A stretch of 64,000 bases of DNA. It comes from Sipunculus nudus. Its lineage: Eukaryota > Annelida > Sipuncula > Golfingiida > Sipunculidae. The notes below the pieces were generated by a model. The model had not been told where the DNA came from and ran no database searches. It saw only the letters and a list, made by a program, of their open reading frames with translations. Where the stretch lies: positions 21,218,400-21,282,399 of the forward strand of contig CM049322.1 in the NCBI GenBank assembly GCA_026874595.1, given 5' to 3'. The number at the start of each line of letters is the position of its first letter. The stretch's first letter is position 1. Below are positions 1-13,619 of this stretch, in pieces. The translations under genes were made by a program, and so were the position numbers.

Positions 1-1233
1 AAGATAAATGCTCCAATAGGTTGTCGAGACCTATGTTTTCATGATTCACATGAAACCATATTAATAACAGTTTCGTTCTTGTTTTAAGTTTTAATGTGCA
101 AATAAGGGCCGCTATTGTAAAAATTCCTGCTCTCCCGAATCTAAAGTATTAAACATTAAAACCAGTCAAACATTGCGTTTAGGCCTAGGGTTTTATGGGC
201 AGAGATTAGAATAAAACCATATGAACAACGATTAAATTCGTTCTATAATTTTGATATGCACATGAATGCTGTTAATTATAAAGTTGTACATATTTCAGTA
301 TCTTAACTGGAAACCATTGGAAACCATTTGATATCATTTTGACGAACTTTAAATCTAGACGTATGGTTTCATGGGCAAAGAATGATATCGGGGATCAGGG
401 AAGACGTCAGGGATCTAGTTGAGAACCTATCATTTAGTGGTCGGTCTGTCATCTAATCTAGATATAAAACAAGGTGTACATTCTATGCTTGAAATTAGAA
501 TCGCAATGTAAAGTGCATTTATCATTGGTATCAATATTCAACTAAGGAAACAAATGTAGAAATCAACTAAGGAAACAAATGTAGAAAAAATGCCACTGGT
601 CGTCGTGAGTAAAACCACTCTTAAAAGTAACACCAATCCATAAAAATCAATGTAGTACAGATAATAGACAATAGTATTCGCTTTTAAATATATTTTACTA
701 CTATTACCACATTTGTTTCATCTATTAATTTTACTTTTACGTAGCTTCTATTACTATTACTTTTACAATTACTATTATCATTTCTTAATTTTCAAAAAAT
801 ATATATTTGCTTATGCTGCTCTTACCCTCATCGTTACCTAACCCCATTCCCTGTATGTTAAACTCTAACGTGTTCTTATATTTAATTTTTAATTCTTTAA
901 TTTTGTCCTTAATTAAAAATGAAAATTAAATACAGTTAAATCCTGTAGTATAAATGAGGTTTATGTCGCAATTAATACCTACAATTTTGATAAGTTCAGC
1001 ATTATTAAACGTTAGTTCATGATCAGTAAATCATAAATCAAGTTGCATTAGGTGCACATTCACCATAGTTAATGACACTATTTTTTACTTCAACAGAAAG
1101 TTAATTACAAAATCATGTTTAAAAAAGATTAAGTTTTAAATAATCATGAAACATGAAAATATTATAAGAATGTTTCGTCCAATATTGTGTAACTAAATAT
1201 GATCAGTTCCTGCTCAACACAACATAAACCACG

Positions 1234-1292
<59 letters not shown>

Positions 1293-2221
1293 GGAGCTAA
1301 CAACTGCTTGATGTTAAATTGGCCATGGTCTTAACAAGGTTAAAATATATGAAGGCTTACCCACAGATTAATGTTTAAACTAAAGAGATTTAATATACAT
1401 TCATTGTTTATAGGTTTGAGATGAAGTATTTTGGATTTTCATGAAAATATAATAAGGCATACTGCCAGATGAACATGTCAAGAAGTCAATGAAAACTGAT
1501 TAATATAATTGGTTTTCTTAATAAATGTCTGTTAACATGTACCTCCAGATCACCCCTTGCTCACAGTATTACTATATACACTTATTAATGTATACATTTA
1601 ATTGCGTAAGTGTAAACCGTAAATAATCAGGACCATGAGCTCTCGGGCAATGTGTCCGGTTACGGGGCTCTATAGACGCTTCGTTTAAATAACTTGAGCA
1701 GATTTTTATTACACATGATATACCTTAGATTTTCAAACATAGTGAACAAGATTTGTTCAAGCCAGTAAGTACAAACAGGGCCTCATTTACTGTCTGTGGC
1801 ACCACAAATTAACTTACCAGTGGTTATGACAATCAGACTGTCCACCTCTGAAGTAAACAGACATCAGCATTACTGCAGCAGCACTGTCTCGGCTTAGGTG
1901 ACAATAACTTGTCCAACATAAGGTGTAAGCTGGCTAAGAACAACTGCAATATTTACCTACCAAACCCTATCAGTAAATATATGAACAAGGCCAAGATTTA
2001 TCTGATTGGTTATCATCTCAAGCCCACTTGACCATGACAGCATCCAGCATGAACTAATCACACAGCAACTTTAACCTTTTCCTGTGTTTCAAAATAAACA
2101 AACGAACAAACACTAACTTGTTTTAGTCAAGGGTTCTAATATTTAAGTAACTAATTTAGTAAGTTCTTGGATAAATATTCTTGGAAACTTAAGTATTATC
2201 ACTGTTGACTATTTTTCAGAT
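1..2221. other. AT-rich intergenic sequence, no gene seen
   Basis: I see no open frame of useful length, no convincing splice-bounded exon and no RNA gene. The only structured part is a TA dinucleotide run at about 1236-1289. Confidence 0.6.
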
Positions 2222-3480
2222 TTTAGCTCAGCTGCCTAAAAGTCATCTGAGCTATAGCGATCACCCTTTGTCCGTCGTCCGTCCGGCCGTCCGTCCGTCC
2301 GTTAACAGGACACAAATCGTAACCGCTGGACCTGGAATCTTCTCACTTGACATCCAGGGACGTCTAAGAAAAATCTCTTTGAAAAACCTGAAATTATGTC
2401 AATGTTACCCATATCCTTCGAGCTATGGGGCTCCGAAATACCCCCCCCCCCCCCCAGAATAATGCAAAATTTGATACAAAAGCTCAAGTATCTGAATAAC
2501 TGCTGCATTGATCTTCATATTTCTTTGCATGAATATTGATCATGGGATATTCCATCATTTCCTGCAGACTGGTGGCGCCACCTATATTTTTTTAAATTTT
2601 AACGAATTTTTTTCTCTTATTTCCAGACCTGCTAAGAAACTGTCATCTGTTAACAGGGCACAAATCCTAACCACTGGACCTGGAATCTTCAAACTTAATA
2701 TCCGGGGAGGTCCATGAAAAATCTCCTTGAAAACCTGAATTTAAGTCTCTGTTACCCATATCCTTTGAGCTATGGGGCTCCGATTACCCACCCCAGAATA
2801 ATGCAAAATTTGATACAAAAGCTGAAGTATCTGAATAACTACTGCATTGATCACCATGATTCTTTGCATGAATATTGATCATGTGATGTTCCATCACTTC
2901 CTGCAGATTGGTTCGCCCCACCTGTATTTTTTTTCAAAGAAGCTGTCATTGACAGGGCACAAATCATTACTGCTGGACCTGGATTCACGGGAGATCCATG
3001 AAAAGTCTCTGTGAGACATGAAATGAAGTCTCTGTTACCCATATTCTTCTTAGTAAGTACCCTTCAGAATAATTAAAAATGTGATACAAAAGCTCCAGTA
3101 TCTGAATAACTAATGCATGGAACTCCATGATTCTTTGCAGGCATATTGATCATGCAGTGTTCCATCAGTTCATGCAGACTGGTGGCGCCACCTATTTTTT
3201 AATTTGTTCGCATTTTTTTTTTTTCTCTTTTTGGGACTTTCAAATAAAGCCTCATCTTGTAACAGGGCACTAATTGTAACTACTTGACCTTGAATCTACA
3301 TATTTTACATCTAGGGAGGTCCATGAAAAGTCTTCATGGAAATATGAAATTAGGTCTCTGTTACCCATATCCTCTGGGCTATGGGGCTCGTAAGTACCCC
3401 CGAAATAATTAAAATTGTGATACAAAAACTGTTGTCCCTAACCTATGTAGTTGTGCATAACAAAGACAGGTGGCACCACC
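2222..3480. repeat. Hairpin-headed repeat with diverged tandem units
   Basis: The block opens with a hairpin (AGCTCAGCTG near 2227 against CATCTGAGCT near 2243), then a run rich in TCCGTCCGTC, then units of about 270-340 bp. Each unit repeats the phrases for 'aacagggcacaaatcgtaac', 'cacctggaatctt', 'ttacccatatcc' and a GGTGGCGCCACC-like palindrome (2571, degenerate at 2911, 3181, degenerate near 3468). Small ORFs inside are by-products of the repeat. The same head recurs at 49758 and 59919, so this is a dispersed family, not a gene. Confidence 0.8.
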
Positions 3481-4860
3481 TGCGATCCTTTTTGTGCAGT
3501 CTGAATCTGGGTGTCTTTTAGATAACAGCCGATATCTCAGGGTTGGCTCAATGTATTGAGCTGAAAGTTTGCATGATTATAGATCTTGGATCTCTCCATC
3601 TTGTAAATGTGACTGGTGGCGCCACCTACAACACTTTGCGCAGCATCCATCTGTGCATTTGACATCTGTTCTTCTTAGTGGTTCTCCAATGTATTGGGTT
3701 GAAATTGTGCATGTTCATAAATCCTCGACACCTCCATCTCGTTAAGAAGACTGGTTAGCGCCATCTGCAATAATTTTCACATGGCGTCCATCCGTATATT
3801 TGCTTTTGGTAAAAATTGCTCATATCTCAGGAGTTGTTCAAGGTATTGGTCTGAAATTTGGCATGTTCATCCATCTTGAAAAGTTTTCTCGTAAACCAGT
3901 CAGGTGGCGCCACCTACCTTCCCTTTTCGTAGAATAAATAAATGCCCTTTTCTAAGGAGTTATTTGTCGTATTGGCCTGAAATTCCGCATATCCATAGAT
4001 CATGGGCTCCTCCATCTTGTACTCAAGACTGGTGGTGCCATCTGCAATCATTTTTCTGTGGTGTCCATCCGTACGTGTGCTTTGTGTGGAAATTGCTCAT
4101 ATCTCCGAAGTGGTTCAAGGTATTGGTCTGAAATTTGGCATGTCCATCCATCTTGGAAAATGTTCTAGTAAACCAGAAAGGTGGCGCCACTTACCTTCCC
4201 GTTTCCATAGAATAAATAACTGCTCTTTTCTCAGGAGTGATTGGTCAAATTGGCCTGAAATGGTGCATACCCATAGATCTTGGACTCCCCCATCTTGTTC
4301 TTAAGACTGGTGGTGCCATTTGCAATGATTTTCCGGTGGTGTCTATCCGTACGTGTGCTTTTGGTGGAAATTGCTTATATCTCCAAAGTGGTTCAAGGTA
4401 TTGGTCTGAAATTAGGCATATCCATCCATCTTGGAAAGTTTCTCTTAAACAAGACAGGTGGTGCCACTTACCTTCCCATTTCCGTAGAATAAATTACTGC
4501 TCTTTTCTTAGGAGTGGTGTGCCATATTGGCCTGAAATTGTGCATGTCCATATATCTTGGACTCCTCCGTGTTGTACTCAAGAATGGAGGCGCCATCTGC
4601 AATTGTTTTCCTGTTCTGTCCATTTGTACATTGCTTTGGGTGAAAATTGCATATATCTTAGGAATGGTTCAAGGTATTGGTCTGAAATTTGACATGTCAA
4701 TCCGTCTTGGATAGTTTTCTCATAAACCAGACAGGTGGCGCCAGGTGTTTTTGTTGATTAAATTAATGTCCTTTTCTCAGAGTTTTAGTGGACTATATTC
4801 AGGAGTGGTGTGACACACCACTCAGTCCATCCCTCACTCCACTTGTACCACTCTGACTTC
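3481..4860. repeat. Tandem array of ~275 bp units
   Basis: Units recur with a spacing close to 275 bp, marked by GGTGGCGCCAC-type palindromes near 3614, 3903, 4180, 4456 and 4735 and by the repeated phrases 'ggttcaaggtattggtctgaa' (given in part) and 'catgtccatccatcttgga'. The ORFs of 66-151 codons found here overlap in different frames and repeat one another, which is what a diverged tandem repeat gives. It is a continuation or close relative of the block to its left. Confidence 0.8.
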
Positions 4861-5430
4861 GGCGGATACACATTGTCGCCGGGCAAATGTTTTCTAGTTA
4901 AAAATGTGATACAAAATCTCCAGTATCTGAATAACTAATGCACTGATGACCATGATACTTAGCATGCATATTGATCATGCAGTGTTTCATCAGTTCCTGT
5001 ACACTAGTGCTGCCACCTGTATTTTTTTCAAATATTTAGGCATTTTTCTCTATTCATGAGACCTTCAAAACATTACACAAACCGTAACTGCTGAATCTAG
5101 AATCTTCTTACTTTACATCTAGGCAGACTAATGAAAAAGCTCCTAAGAAACCTGAAATTAGGTCTCTGATACCCATATTCTCCGAGCTATAGGGCTCCTA
5201 AATACCCCCAAGAATAATTAAAATTTTGATACAAACAAAAGCTCCAGTATCTGAATAACTAATGCCTTGATAGCCATGATTCTTTGGATATATATACTGA
5301 TCATGGAGTGTTTCATCAGTTCTTGCAGACTGGTGGCACCACTGTATATTTTTCAAATTTTTATGCATTTTTTACTATTTATGAGACCTTCAAATGAAGT
5401 TGTCATCTGTCCATAAGCCCACTGAAACCC
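4861..5430. repeat. Further diverged copies of the 2.2 kb repeat
   Basis: Two more degenerate units repeat 'ctccagtatctgaataacta', 'gcatgcatattgatcatg' and a decayed palindrome (about 5007 and 5332). No coding potential. Confidence 0.7.
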
Positions 5431-5809
5431 ATTCCTAAGGACTCTTCACAAAATTCATTATTTTTTTGCACTCTGGCAGTCATTTTGCTCATTGTTCAAC
5501 ATTCCTTGAATTTAGCTGAGCGTCATGGCCCATGGGCCACTAGTTTATTTTGACAAAATTCATTAGTTAGAGTACTCTGGGAGTCATTTTACCCATTGTC
5601 CAAGGTTACTCGAATTCAGCCGGGCTTCACGGCACTTGGAGCAGTTGTTTTATATAATTATACTGTGTTAAGGAATTCTGTATGGTGAGATCGCGAAAAT
5701 GGACCCGCGCAATACACTGAAAGGGCCAAAATCACGTTATTGTAAAGACGCGAATATGAAAACACCCACAGTATCTACACACGTCGTACATGTCTGTCGA
5801 GTTCGGTAT

Positions 5810-5876
5810 ATGATAAAGTTAATACTATTTTATTGCTTTGCTATTCCAGCTCTTTCCTTGGGAATGCTACCGCCAG
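5810..5876 (+). CDS. Signal-peptide exon of an unidentified secreted protein (exon 1)
   Basis: The exon encodes a hydrophobic leader, MIKLILFYCFAIPALSLGML then two prolines, and is followed at 5877 by a good donor, GTATGT. It ends one base into a codon (phase 1), the usual phase for the intron after a signal peptide. An in-frame ATG at 5699 would add 37 residues ahead of the leader; I prefer 5810 because the hydrophobic stretch then sits at the N terminus. The phase matches exons at 11364 and 16744 on the same strand, so I read the three as one gene. The family is not recognised. Joining across 5.5 kb of intron is inference; transcript data would settle it. Confidence 0.45.
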
Positions 5877-8800
5877 GTATGTCATTTTTATTTCTTTATA
5901 ATCATTATTCATAATGACTAAATGAAGGAGTGCTCTTGATAAGCTGGGTACATCTTATTGTTGGAGCCAACTGTGTTACAAATCGCGATCAAATTCTCAA
6001 ATGTGATACACAAAAATGTGTCTTTGAACAATAGCCCATGGTTGGATCACAGGGGAACTCTGCTCCCTGGAACACAGGGATCCGTTTACAAAAACTTCTT
6101 AACCCTGAAGACAAATCGTGTAGATATAAGTTATACAGGATATTCAGGGACAAAGAAAGGAGCTGAATCTCAGGTTGCTGTATTGGCAGTTGACACATGA
6201 GCAAAGAAGCTTAAACGTTGATGGTTTCCAAGGCAACTTGTGTTAATTATAAAGTATCTTTCATGGCAACATGCGTTTATTATCAAGTAATACGGTGTGT
6301 AAATAATGGCCAAATTTGTTACATATAGCATTGAAATAGAAAATGTAGCAAATCAAATATGGTTCCTGCAAGTGTATACTTGTGACACTGAATAATTTAC
6401 ATTTTATGCTGTATACACGTATGGTAAAATTTAATATGTTTTTCTTAGAAAACTATCTTTATATTTTTTCTTCAAATTTTTCCTCCTTAAACTTATTTTT
6501 TTATTCTGGTAGAAGGACATATTTCTCGAGAAACAAAATTACAATTTTTTCTTACTTCTTTTATATGTATATGTGTGACTATTCATAATTACAAATTGTT
6601 TATATCTGAAAGTCACATCCTCTGGGACATATCTCCGGGACATATCCGAAAGTGGACAATTTGCAGACACTCTTTAGAAGGTACAAGGATGCTGCATGTT
6701 TATCTGAATCTATCATTGATATTTTTATAATTTTTGATTGTGAGAAATTGCATATTTAGCGTAAATTTGCATAATTTAATAGAAAATAGCTTATATTATA
6801 TTTAAATTGTTATTTGCAATATTCTTTCCTTTGTTCCTTTGATAGGTTTATTAAATTTAAAACCCATATAAGGACCCGTATAAGGAACAGAGAACTTCTC
6901 GGAACTTCATAATATTTGTAGTATAAATATTTATTGGATTCAGTCCGTTATCCTTCCATAGGGCGATCCCTCCGAACATTTGAATGGCACTAATGGTAAC
7001 AAACAAGATCGTGTATAATAATTTTAGGTAATGCAGAATCATGAATCCAAATGTGAATCCAAATGGATCCCCGTTTCGAAAATGGGCAAAATTGCCTTAA
7101 ACCTGGCAACCAAGGTGAATTCTGCAGTTATGCAGATATTTAAAGAAATAGCTGTAAATGTGTTGATTTTGTTGGAAATAGATACAAAAGATACAGTGCA
7201 AATAAACTTATATAACATCATGCAATATAAAACATATGCTAGAGTCTCAATTTAAGTCAATATTTTATCAGAGAAAAAAAAAACATTTTTTTTTAATCCA
7301 AAACATGTTTAGATCGTCCACTCTTTGCACTGTCAGCATACAATTTATTTTGAAAAGGGGAATTATAAAGATTATCACATATTTAATATTATTGTTTGTA
7401 GCTTGCATATCTGATGTTTTCATACTAATGATAATACATGAACGCTTACAGTAATAATATTTTATTTTTGTAACACGCACTCTTAAAATAGGCTTATAAA
7501 TCCATAAGTGAAAGAAACCCTTTAAAATATACCATATACACTTTAATTTATAATATCTCTAAATGTCAAGTAGGATTTTATATCATAAATGATTTTGACA
7601 TTGTATGCCACCATTTTGTAAATAGAATATGCTACCCTACTAAAACATACAACAATAAAAGTAACATTTTTTTGAATGAATTATTATAGAATTTTAGGTT
7701 TTTCTTAATTGAATCAATTTCAATTGCTCTAACATGAAAGCTACAATACTCAGACATACAACTATATAAAACTAAAATTTATAAGAATGAATAATTCTAG
7801 AATTTTAGGTATTTCTTAATTTAATGTTAGTAGCTCTAACATAATGTAATTTTAAAGATCAAAATACGACACTTTGAATCGCTAAAATGTTTAACACATA
7901 TTTTAGTCCACATAAATTCCACTGTAAACAAAATTAGCTATTAAGTTAATTGATATACTATCCGCATATTGCCAATTTCTCCTACAATATCCAATTTATT
8001 ATTGGTTAAACCAGCCAGACCATCATAACACCGGGTTTGTTTCATTTGGTGTAATGTATGGCCCTCATTAAATACATCTGAAAGATACAATCATATTGTT
8101 ACCTTTATGTGAAAGTTAAACATGTTAAACTATACAAATTTACGATATAAATAGCAAAATTACAGAACAGTACTAAAATTTTACTTAAATTAGAGTCTAA
8201 GCTGGTGCCTTCATATTTGTATTGCTATGTGGATATATTGCCAATACAGTATATTTTATACCATTTGCTACAGTTTATCATTTATAAATCCAAACCAACT
8301 TGCATTTTATATGAATCAACCAAATGACCAGCAAAATTATTTACACTGATCATACAGTATGCTTTTTCAATGAATTGACACAACTATATTGAAACAAGTC
8401 AATTATTCTGAATTAAAAGAAAACAATTTAATTGATAAAGGTTGATTTTTAGGTAAAGCCTTGTACATTTTGTGGATATATACCTGTCTTAATGGGACCT
8501 GTGCCATGCAAATAACGTAATATGATTTTATGGTATGCTGTCACGAGTATCCATATATATGCAAATCTTGAAATAAATTTAGAAAATATCAGGGCTAACA
8601 CAGGGCCAAGAATCATCCCAAAGAGATTCAGTATCTGGGATTTTAAACTTGGACTCGGATACACAATCCGATGCTATGCTCTTATTTGATAACAATTCCT
8701 TGATATAAAAACAGCGGTTAATGAGAAAGAGATGCTTATGGAACGACTTCCAATTTGCTGCATAAGGAGAATAAAGGGTTTCATATCTTGAAAGACTGAT

Positions 8801-11363
8801 AAATTGTTTTAATCATAAAACAACCTTTTAACTAAGCAAAAATATTTCAAATCCTGTGGAGTTGTCTCTTTATTTCTATTGTCCCAGGTAAAATAGTTAT
8901 CTAGACTGTCATGGAAACTATCAAATTTTAATCTTTTTTAACTGGGCATAAGTGCTGAAATTATCGTATGACAACAAAATTTATTTTATGTATTTTTTTT
9001 AAAGATAGCAGATAAATTTCAGTGAAAATGTTTTGAATTACAACTGCTCCAAAAGGACTTATAACAAACGTATATGGTATACTAATATTATGAGACGCGG
9101 ATAAAGGAGGGTGACTCCGGAGGTCCAGAGGCTCACTTTTTCGCCCACCACAAAGTTCTGAAGGAGTTGGCACCAGTTTGCTGCTTGCATCCCCTCCCCC
9201 TTTCCGGACCTGATCACCTTTATCATGATTTTCGCATACTTCCTCCCTGGGTTGGACCCCTCCTTTTAAAAAAATAAACACTGAACTGCCCCTGATTAGT
9301 CTATGCTTTCATGAATATTCATTAGTATACACATATTAGCTATGCAAGTAATAAATAACCATAAATCTCTAATTCTCCTCCTGTGACGTTTTTTCCAATT
9401 AAAACGTATGCTAAAGACATTACATTGCAACAGATGGACGATTTTGAAAACATGTTTGGTAAAAGATAATGTTTCTCTTGTAAAAACTGCATGAATTTGC
9501 GTTTAGCATATTACGTATATTACATCATATTATAGAATTGCACCTTGGGTTAATTTATTTCCATTTACTACATTTTGAAATTTATTCCAACATTTCAAAT
9601 AAAAAAAAATGACAGGGTTATAGTCATTTCATTATTGAAACTTATGTGAAGCTTAGGGTGTAGTATGTTACGATATGTGCCCTCTAATAGAAGAGGCATA
9701 TCCAGACACTAAAATACATCGCTATAGTTCAGCATGAGTGAAAGTCGTAAGGGCTTTATATGTATATTAGATAAATTAAAAAAATCCCTGTTCCGCATGG
9801 ATCAACTAAGTTTTTCATTTACGAGGCAACTAAATTTTGAGTAGAGTTAAAATAAAATACGCTTGCAATTTATAAAAGATACATTTAGTCTAATATATGA
9901 TGTTCTATTTTTTATATATGTAAATTAAGACAAATATGCTAATTATCTTAATAGAAAAAAAAATCCACATAATAGCTGTACGAGTTTGATCAACATGTGG
10001 AATCACTCTACTTTCTGAGGTCTGTTTGCAAAGGAAAGGTTCATTTTCAAAGTCTTAACATTACATGAAACTTGCAGATGTAAACGGTATGGTGTTGTTA
10101 ATATTAATAAGTGTCCAGATGATAGTACTAAAAAATAGGTTTGTGTCTAGAGTAATGTGTGCTTTTCATTGGATTAAATTTTTACTTGAAGTAATTTTTC
10201 AGAAAGGAAGGATTTGAAGGTATGCTTTAAAAAAAGGTTTAGATTTTACCACAAAGTTTGCATACAGCATAATAGGTAAATTATGCAATGTCACAACATT
10301 TCACCTGCAAGAAAACATTTTAATTTTCTATATTTAAAGTTATATTTCAATGGTCTATGTTCTGTTTCAATGTTTAAAATCAACAAAGTTATAACAATTT
10401 ATTAAACATGTATAATAATGTATGATTAACACAGGTTACCATGGAAACCTTCCAATGGTAAGAAGTTTGGTCTTATGGGACCTTGGCATTTAGCAAATTT
10501 GAAAACAGCTGCATTTTGCCTGCGAATTGTCTTTATATCATACACTGACAAGAATTGCTTCCAGTACATTAAAATGCCCACTTTCTGATATTCCGCCAGT
10601 ATATGTTTCTATTCAGGTGTGTGCACATTTCTTAGACAAATATATAAAATTTTGAACATTAATTTATTAAACCAATTAATAAAGGTCAAGCAAACGTATT
10701 CCAAATATCATTATATTATCATATAACACAATTGCCTATGAAAACAAATATTAATACAGGTTTTACATGAAATGAACTACATTCTTTGAGGAAAAAAACA
10801 TTATTTATTGTTCCACAAAAACCATTGGCACATATCTATGAGCACTGTCATCTCGACAGTGGTGCCACACAGTGGGAAAACCCCGGTGACCAAAAAGCCT
10901 AAATCTCATCAAAAGCTCAGTATTTCTGACACTGTAAGTCCGGAATTTTCAGTAAAGAATAAGGAACGATTGCTAGATATGTAATGTAGTCTGTGACGTC
11001 ACACTTTGCGCAAGCGAATCACATCAGGGCTCAGTCTCTCTTCTCAAAGAAATCTACTGTGCACATAACACACCCATGTGCTATTACGTTTACTTAACCT
11101 AAAATTATCTTTTCAATTTGTTCACAGTAGCGGAACCATCTTATTCATGTCAATATTTATTCATACGCATGCATTAATTCTGAAATACAATGTATTTAGA
11201 GAATCAAGTCATTGTTCGATCTAATTTGGTGTTGAGAACATATTCATGATCATAACAGTCCTCTAAAATATATTTACACATTGTCTGACATCAGGGCCCA
11301 TTTACTTTGTCATTATATAATAACATACATGTAATTTAATTTTTTTCTCTTTTCATTTGCAAG
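5877..11363 (+). other. Putative intron 1, AT-rich, no other gene
   Basis: This stretch lies between two phase-1 exon borders. It holds many short ORFs without family resemblance, and a dispersed repeat at about 9085-9300. A perfect 12-bp palindrome TGTGACGTCACA (10992-11003) contains a CRE core 360 bp before exon 2; it could mark an internal promoter or simply be chance. I see nothing else supportable. Confidence 0.4.
9085..9300. mobile_element. MITE-like repeat fragment ('GGATCC...GCCCCTG' family)
   Basis: The stretch shares its layout and phrases with 58947-59150: a G-rich start near GCGGAT, a 'gacctgatcacctttat' core, 'cctgggttggacccc', and an end at 'gcccctg'. Two copies in one window support a short dispersed non-autonomous element. 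A chance reading of GDSGGP falls inside it and is discussed under rejected items. Confidence 0.5.
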
Positions 11364-11486
11364 CATACATTCGACTGCGGGCTTTGAAAGCTTATGATAT
11401 TGTATCTGGAGAAGAATATACTTTCTGGGCACTTGTATTTCCGAAGGAAAGGCGGAATGAATACTTACTAGGACACATGGTGGATG
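11364..11486 (+). CDS. Unidentified secreted protein, exon 2
   Basis: A strong acceptor (pyrimidine-rich tract then GCAAG) precedes 11364. The exon reads open in the frame set by exon 1 for 41 codons: about residues 23-63, including AYIRLRALKAYDIVSGEEY and TFWALVFPKERRNEYLLGHM. It carries no ATG at its start, so it does not appear as a stand-alone ORF. The donor I chose, GATG|GTTGGT at 11487, is only moderate, but it leaves phase 1, which is exactly what exon 3 needs; the alternative ATG|GTGGAT at 11480 does not. Composition is mixed polar with aromatic residues, unlike translated noise. Function unknown. Confidence 0.45.
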
Positions 11487-11959
11487 GTTGGTTATTTAAA
11501 AAAGTAGTCAGATGAAAATATGCTATATTTTAGACACTTAAACTATATGTATGTGTGTCTGTGTCTGTGTGTCAATCCCATTATTTTACAATCAATCAGT
11601 AATTTTTCATTATTGACCATATTGTATAGTATGGGATTAATTGGATTAAGGGATAGTGAACTATGATTGTGTTAATATAATAAATTAAATCATGTTTAAA
11701 AAATAATGCATATTTTTTTCAAACGTAATATTCAGAAAATGCCATTTAAAAACTTTTTTAGAGGGCCTGTTAATGGGTTTAGTAGGCGAAACGTAAAGTT
11801 CATGGTAATATCTAAAGAAATAATGTTTTTATTTCGATTTTTTCTCTATATTAAATATTTGTTTTTACACATTTTAATTAAGATATACCCCATATTTTTT
11901 TTTTAAATACAGGGATTCCTAATGAAAAGAACGAGTATTGTTCTTCTTTGGAGCTCGGC

Positions 11960-12170
11960 TTATGTTTCACAAGCTATTTATTTTTCAGGGACTGTTTTTC
12001 CTCGCATAACAAAAGAAACCCCCTTTGTTGCCATGGAACCCATGGATTCGGGTATCCTGGTACCCCCTGTGTCATTTCAGAAGATGGTCACAAAAAAGAT
12101 TGTGTTCCTTCGTCCAATATGTCCAGCAGGTAAGGCCTGATTGACCTGATCGAGAACTTTATGTGACACT
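11960..12170. repeat. Dispersed repeat copy
   Basis: The phrases around 'gccatggaacccatg', 'tcatttcagaagatggtcac' and 'gttccttcgtccaat' followed by 'gaactttatgtgacac' recur, diverged, at 14620-14760, and a shorter related piece sits at about 30925-31000. The 60-72 codon ORFs here come from this repeat. Confidence 0.6.
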
Positions 12171-12355
12171 TATTCGTATATTCATCCGATAATTTTTCAT
12201 AAGCAGAGCAGTTGAGAGAAAGGATTTAAGTTAACGTTGGCAACATGAACAGTCAATCACTTGTGAAGCATACCATTTGCATATTTTGGAAGACTCTCCG
12301 AAACAGAACACATGTAGTCCAGTACCCCGTCTTGGCATGTTTTCGAATTATTACA

Positions 12356-12960
12356 CGCCCGCCATATGACGGGAGTATTATGGTATGCCCCGTCCGTTAG
12401 CTTTTACTGTCGCCGCGATAACTTAACCAAGGCTTTGATAGATTTTCGCGAAACTCACCGTAAGTACTAACCAACAGATTATCTCGCTCAAGTTCAATTA
12501 TGGGCAACGTTCACGCATATTTAATAGGGTCGCGGGTCACTCGGCTTCTTTGTGGTGTCGCCGCATTAATTAAGTAAATATAAAGGATTTTGATGAAGCT
12601 CATTACTCAATAAAATATCTCGCCGAAGTTCGAATTCCAGGGAATTCCATGCAACATTAATGACGTCAAAGGTCACCGCACTTTGGGGGTACCTTTGTGA
12701 CTTACCTAAAATCTTATGGATTTTAATTAAACTCATTAAACATATTTACCAATAGACAACCTCACCTGATTTACAATCTCATCAAAATCCACGTATATTC
12801 AATGAGGTGAGAGGTCACGGTACAAAATTTTCTGTGGATTTACATGAAACATTAAATACATATTTAATAATAGAGTTTCTCACCTGAGTTACATTCTCAT
12901 CAAAATTCACGCTTGTTTAATGAGGTCAGAGGTTTCCAGATACACAACGGGCGTATTATG
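12356..12960. repeat. Hairpin-headed repeat with four ~130 bp body units
   Basis: The head is a small hairpin (CCCG...CGGG around 12359-12373) then 'gtattatggtatg' and CCCCGTCCGTTAG. The body repeats about every 130 bp the pattern 'atctcgcc/ctcacctgagtt', 'caaaattcacg' and 'taatgaggtcagaggtcac' (near 12480, 12605, 12750, 12870). It ends near 'cgggcgtattatg', an echo of the head. Confidence 0.65.
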
Positions 12961-12974
12961 CACGTTAGTGGTGC

Positions 12975-13005
<31 letters not shown>

Positions 13006-13359
13006 TGCAAAGGAGACAGTATAACAAGTTTCAGGTCAAAAGTTGCAGGACTTACCAGTGACTATGATATATAATATTGGATAACAGAGATATAGAAATT
13101 CCATCTGATGACGTCAGTCAATGCGACCGACCTTAATGACGTGTTTGTGACGCCACTATTGTCCTATAAACAGCTCTCGCAACAATAGGGATAGGAGACC
13201 TTCAGAGTAGGAGCATATTGGAGGTTCATTAGCATAATTAGGTTACAAGGGCGTCGCATATAGGCTGTGGTGATTCGGTCAATTATAATACTCCCATGAC
13301 TAGAAAGAATTCGGTTACTGCATATACACTGAAAAATTACTTAATTGATGGTTGGATCA

Positions 13360-13610
13360 ATGGGCACCTCGAAAAATTTGGCACCTCCATACAGTGGAGT
13401 TAAGAGAGGGCACCTCGATCAAGTGGGCACCTCTATTATGATACAGTGGACCTCCTAGTGGGTACCTCGATAATAGATGTTGGCACCTCTTTACAGTTGG
13501 CCTCCTAGTGGGTATCTGAATAAAGTGGGAACCTCCTTACAATGGGCCTTTCTAATGGACACCTCGATAAAGTTGGGACCTCTATGCAGTGGGCCATTTC
13601 TGTGAGTTTT
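13360..13610. repeat. Degenerate tandem repeat (~60 bp unit)
   Basis: Units repeat 'gggcacctcgataaagt', 'gggcacctctatacagtgg' and 'cctcctagtgggtacctc' at least four times with many changes. It is not coding. Confidence 0.75.
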
Positions 13611-13619
13611 GTTTCTTAT

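Noticed and set aside
3904-4714. Overlapping ORFs of 66-151 codons with Trp/Cys-rich products
   Set aside because: They repeat with the 275-bp tandem units and shift frame between units; no selection for a frame is visible.
5699-5809. Upstream ATG giving a longer N terminus to the 5.8 kb exon
   Set aside because: The added residues would bury the hydrophobic leader inside the protein; the ATG at 5810 places it at the start.
9110-9127. Codons for GDSGGP, the catalytic-serine motif of trypsin-like proteases
   Set aside because: It falls inside a G-rich MITE-like repeat that recurs at 58947, the downstream frame has no further protease features, no acceptor precedes it, and it is 23 kb from the protease terminal exon. 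A chance match.
12660-13110. TGACGTCA sites near 12661 and 13098 as CRE promoters
   Set aside because: They lie inside or beside dispersed repeats without an adjacent exon or TATA box, unlike the site at 56104.
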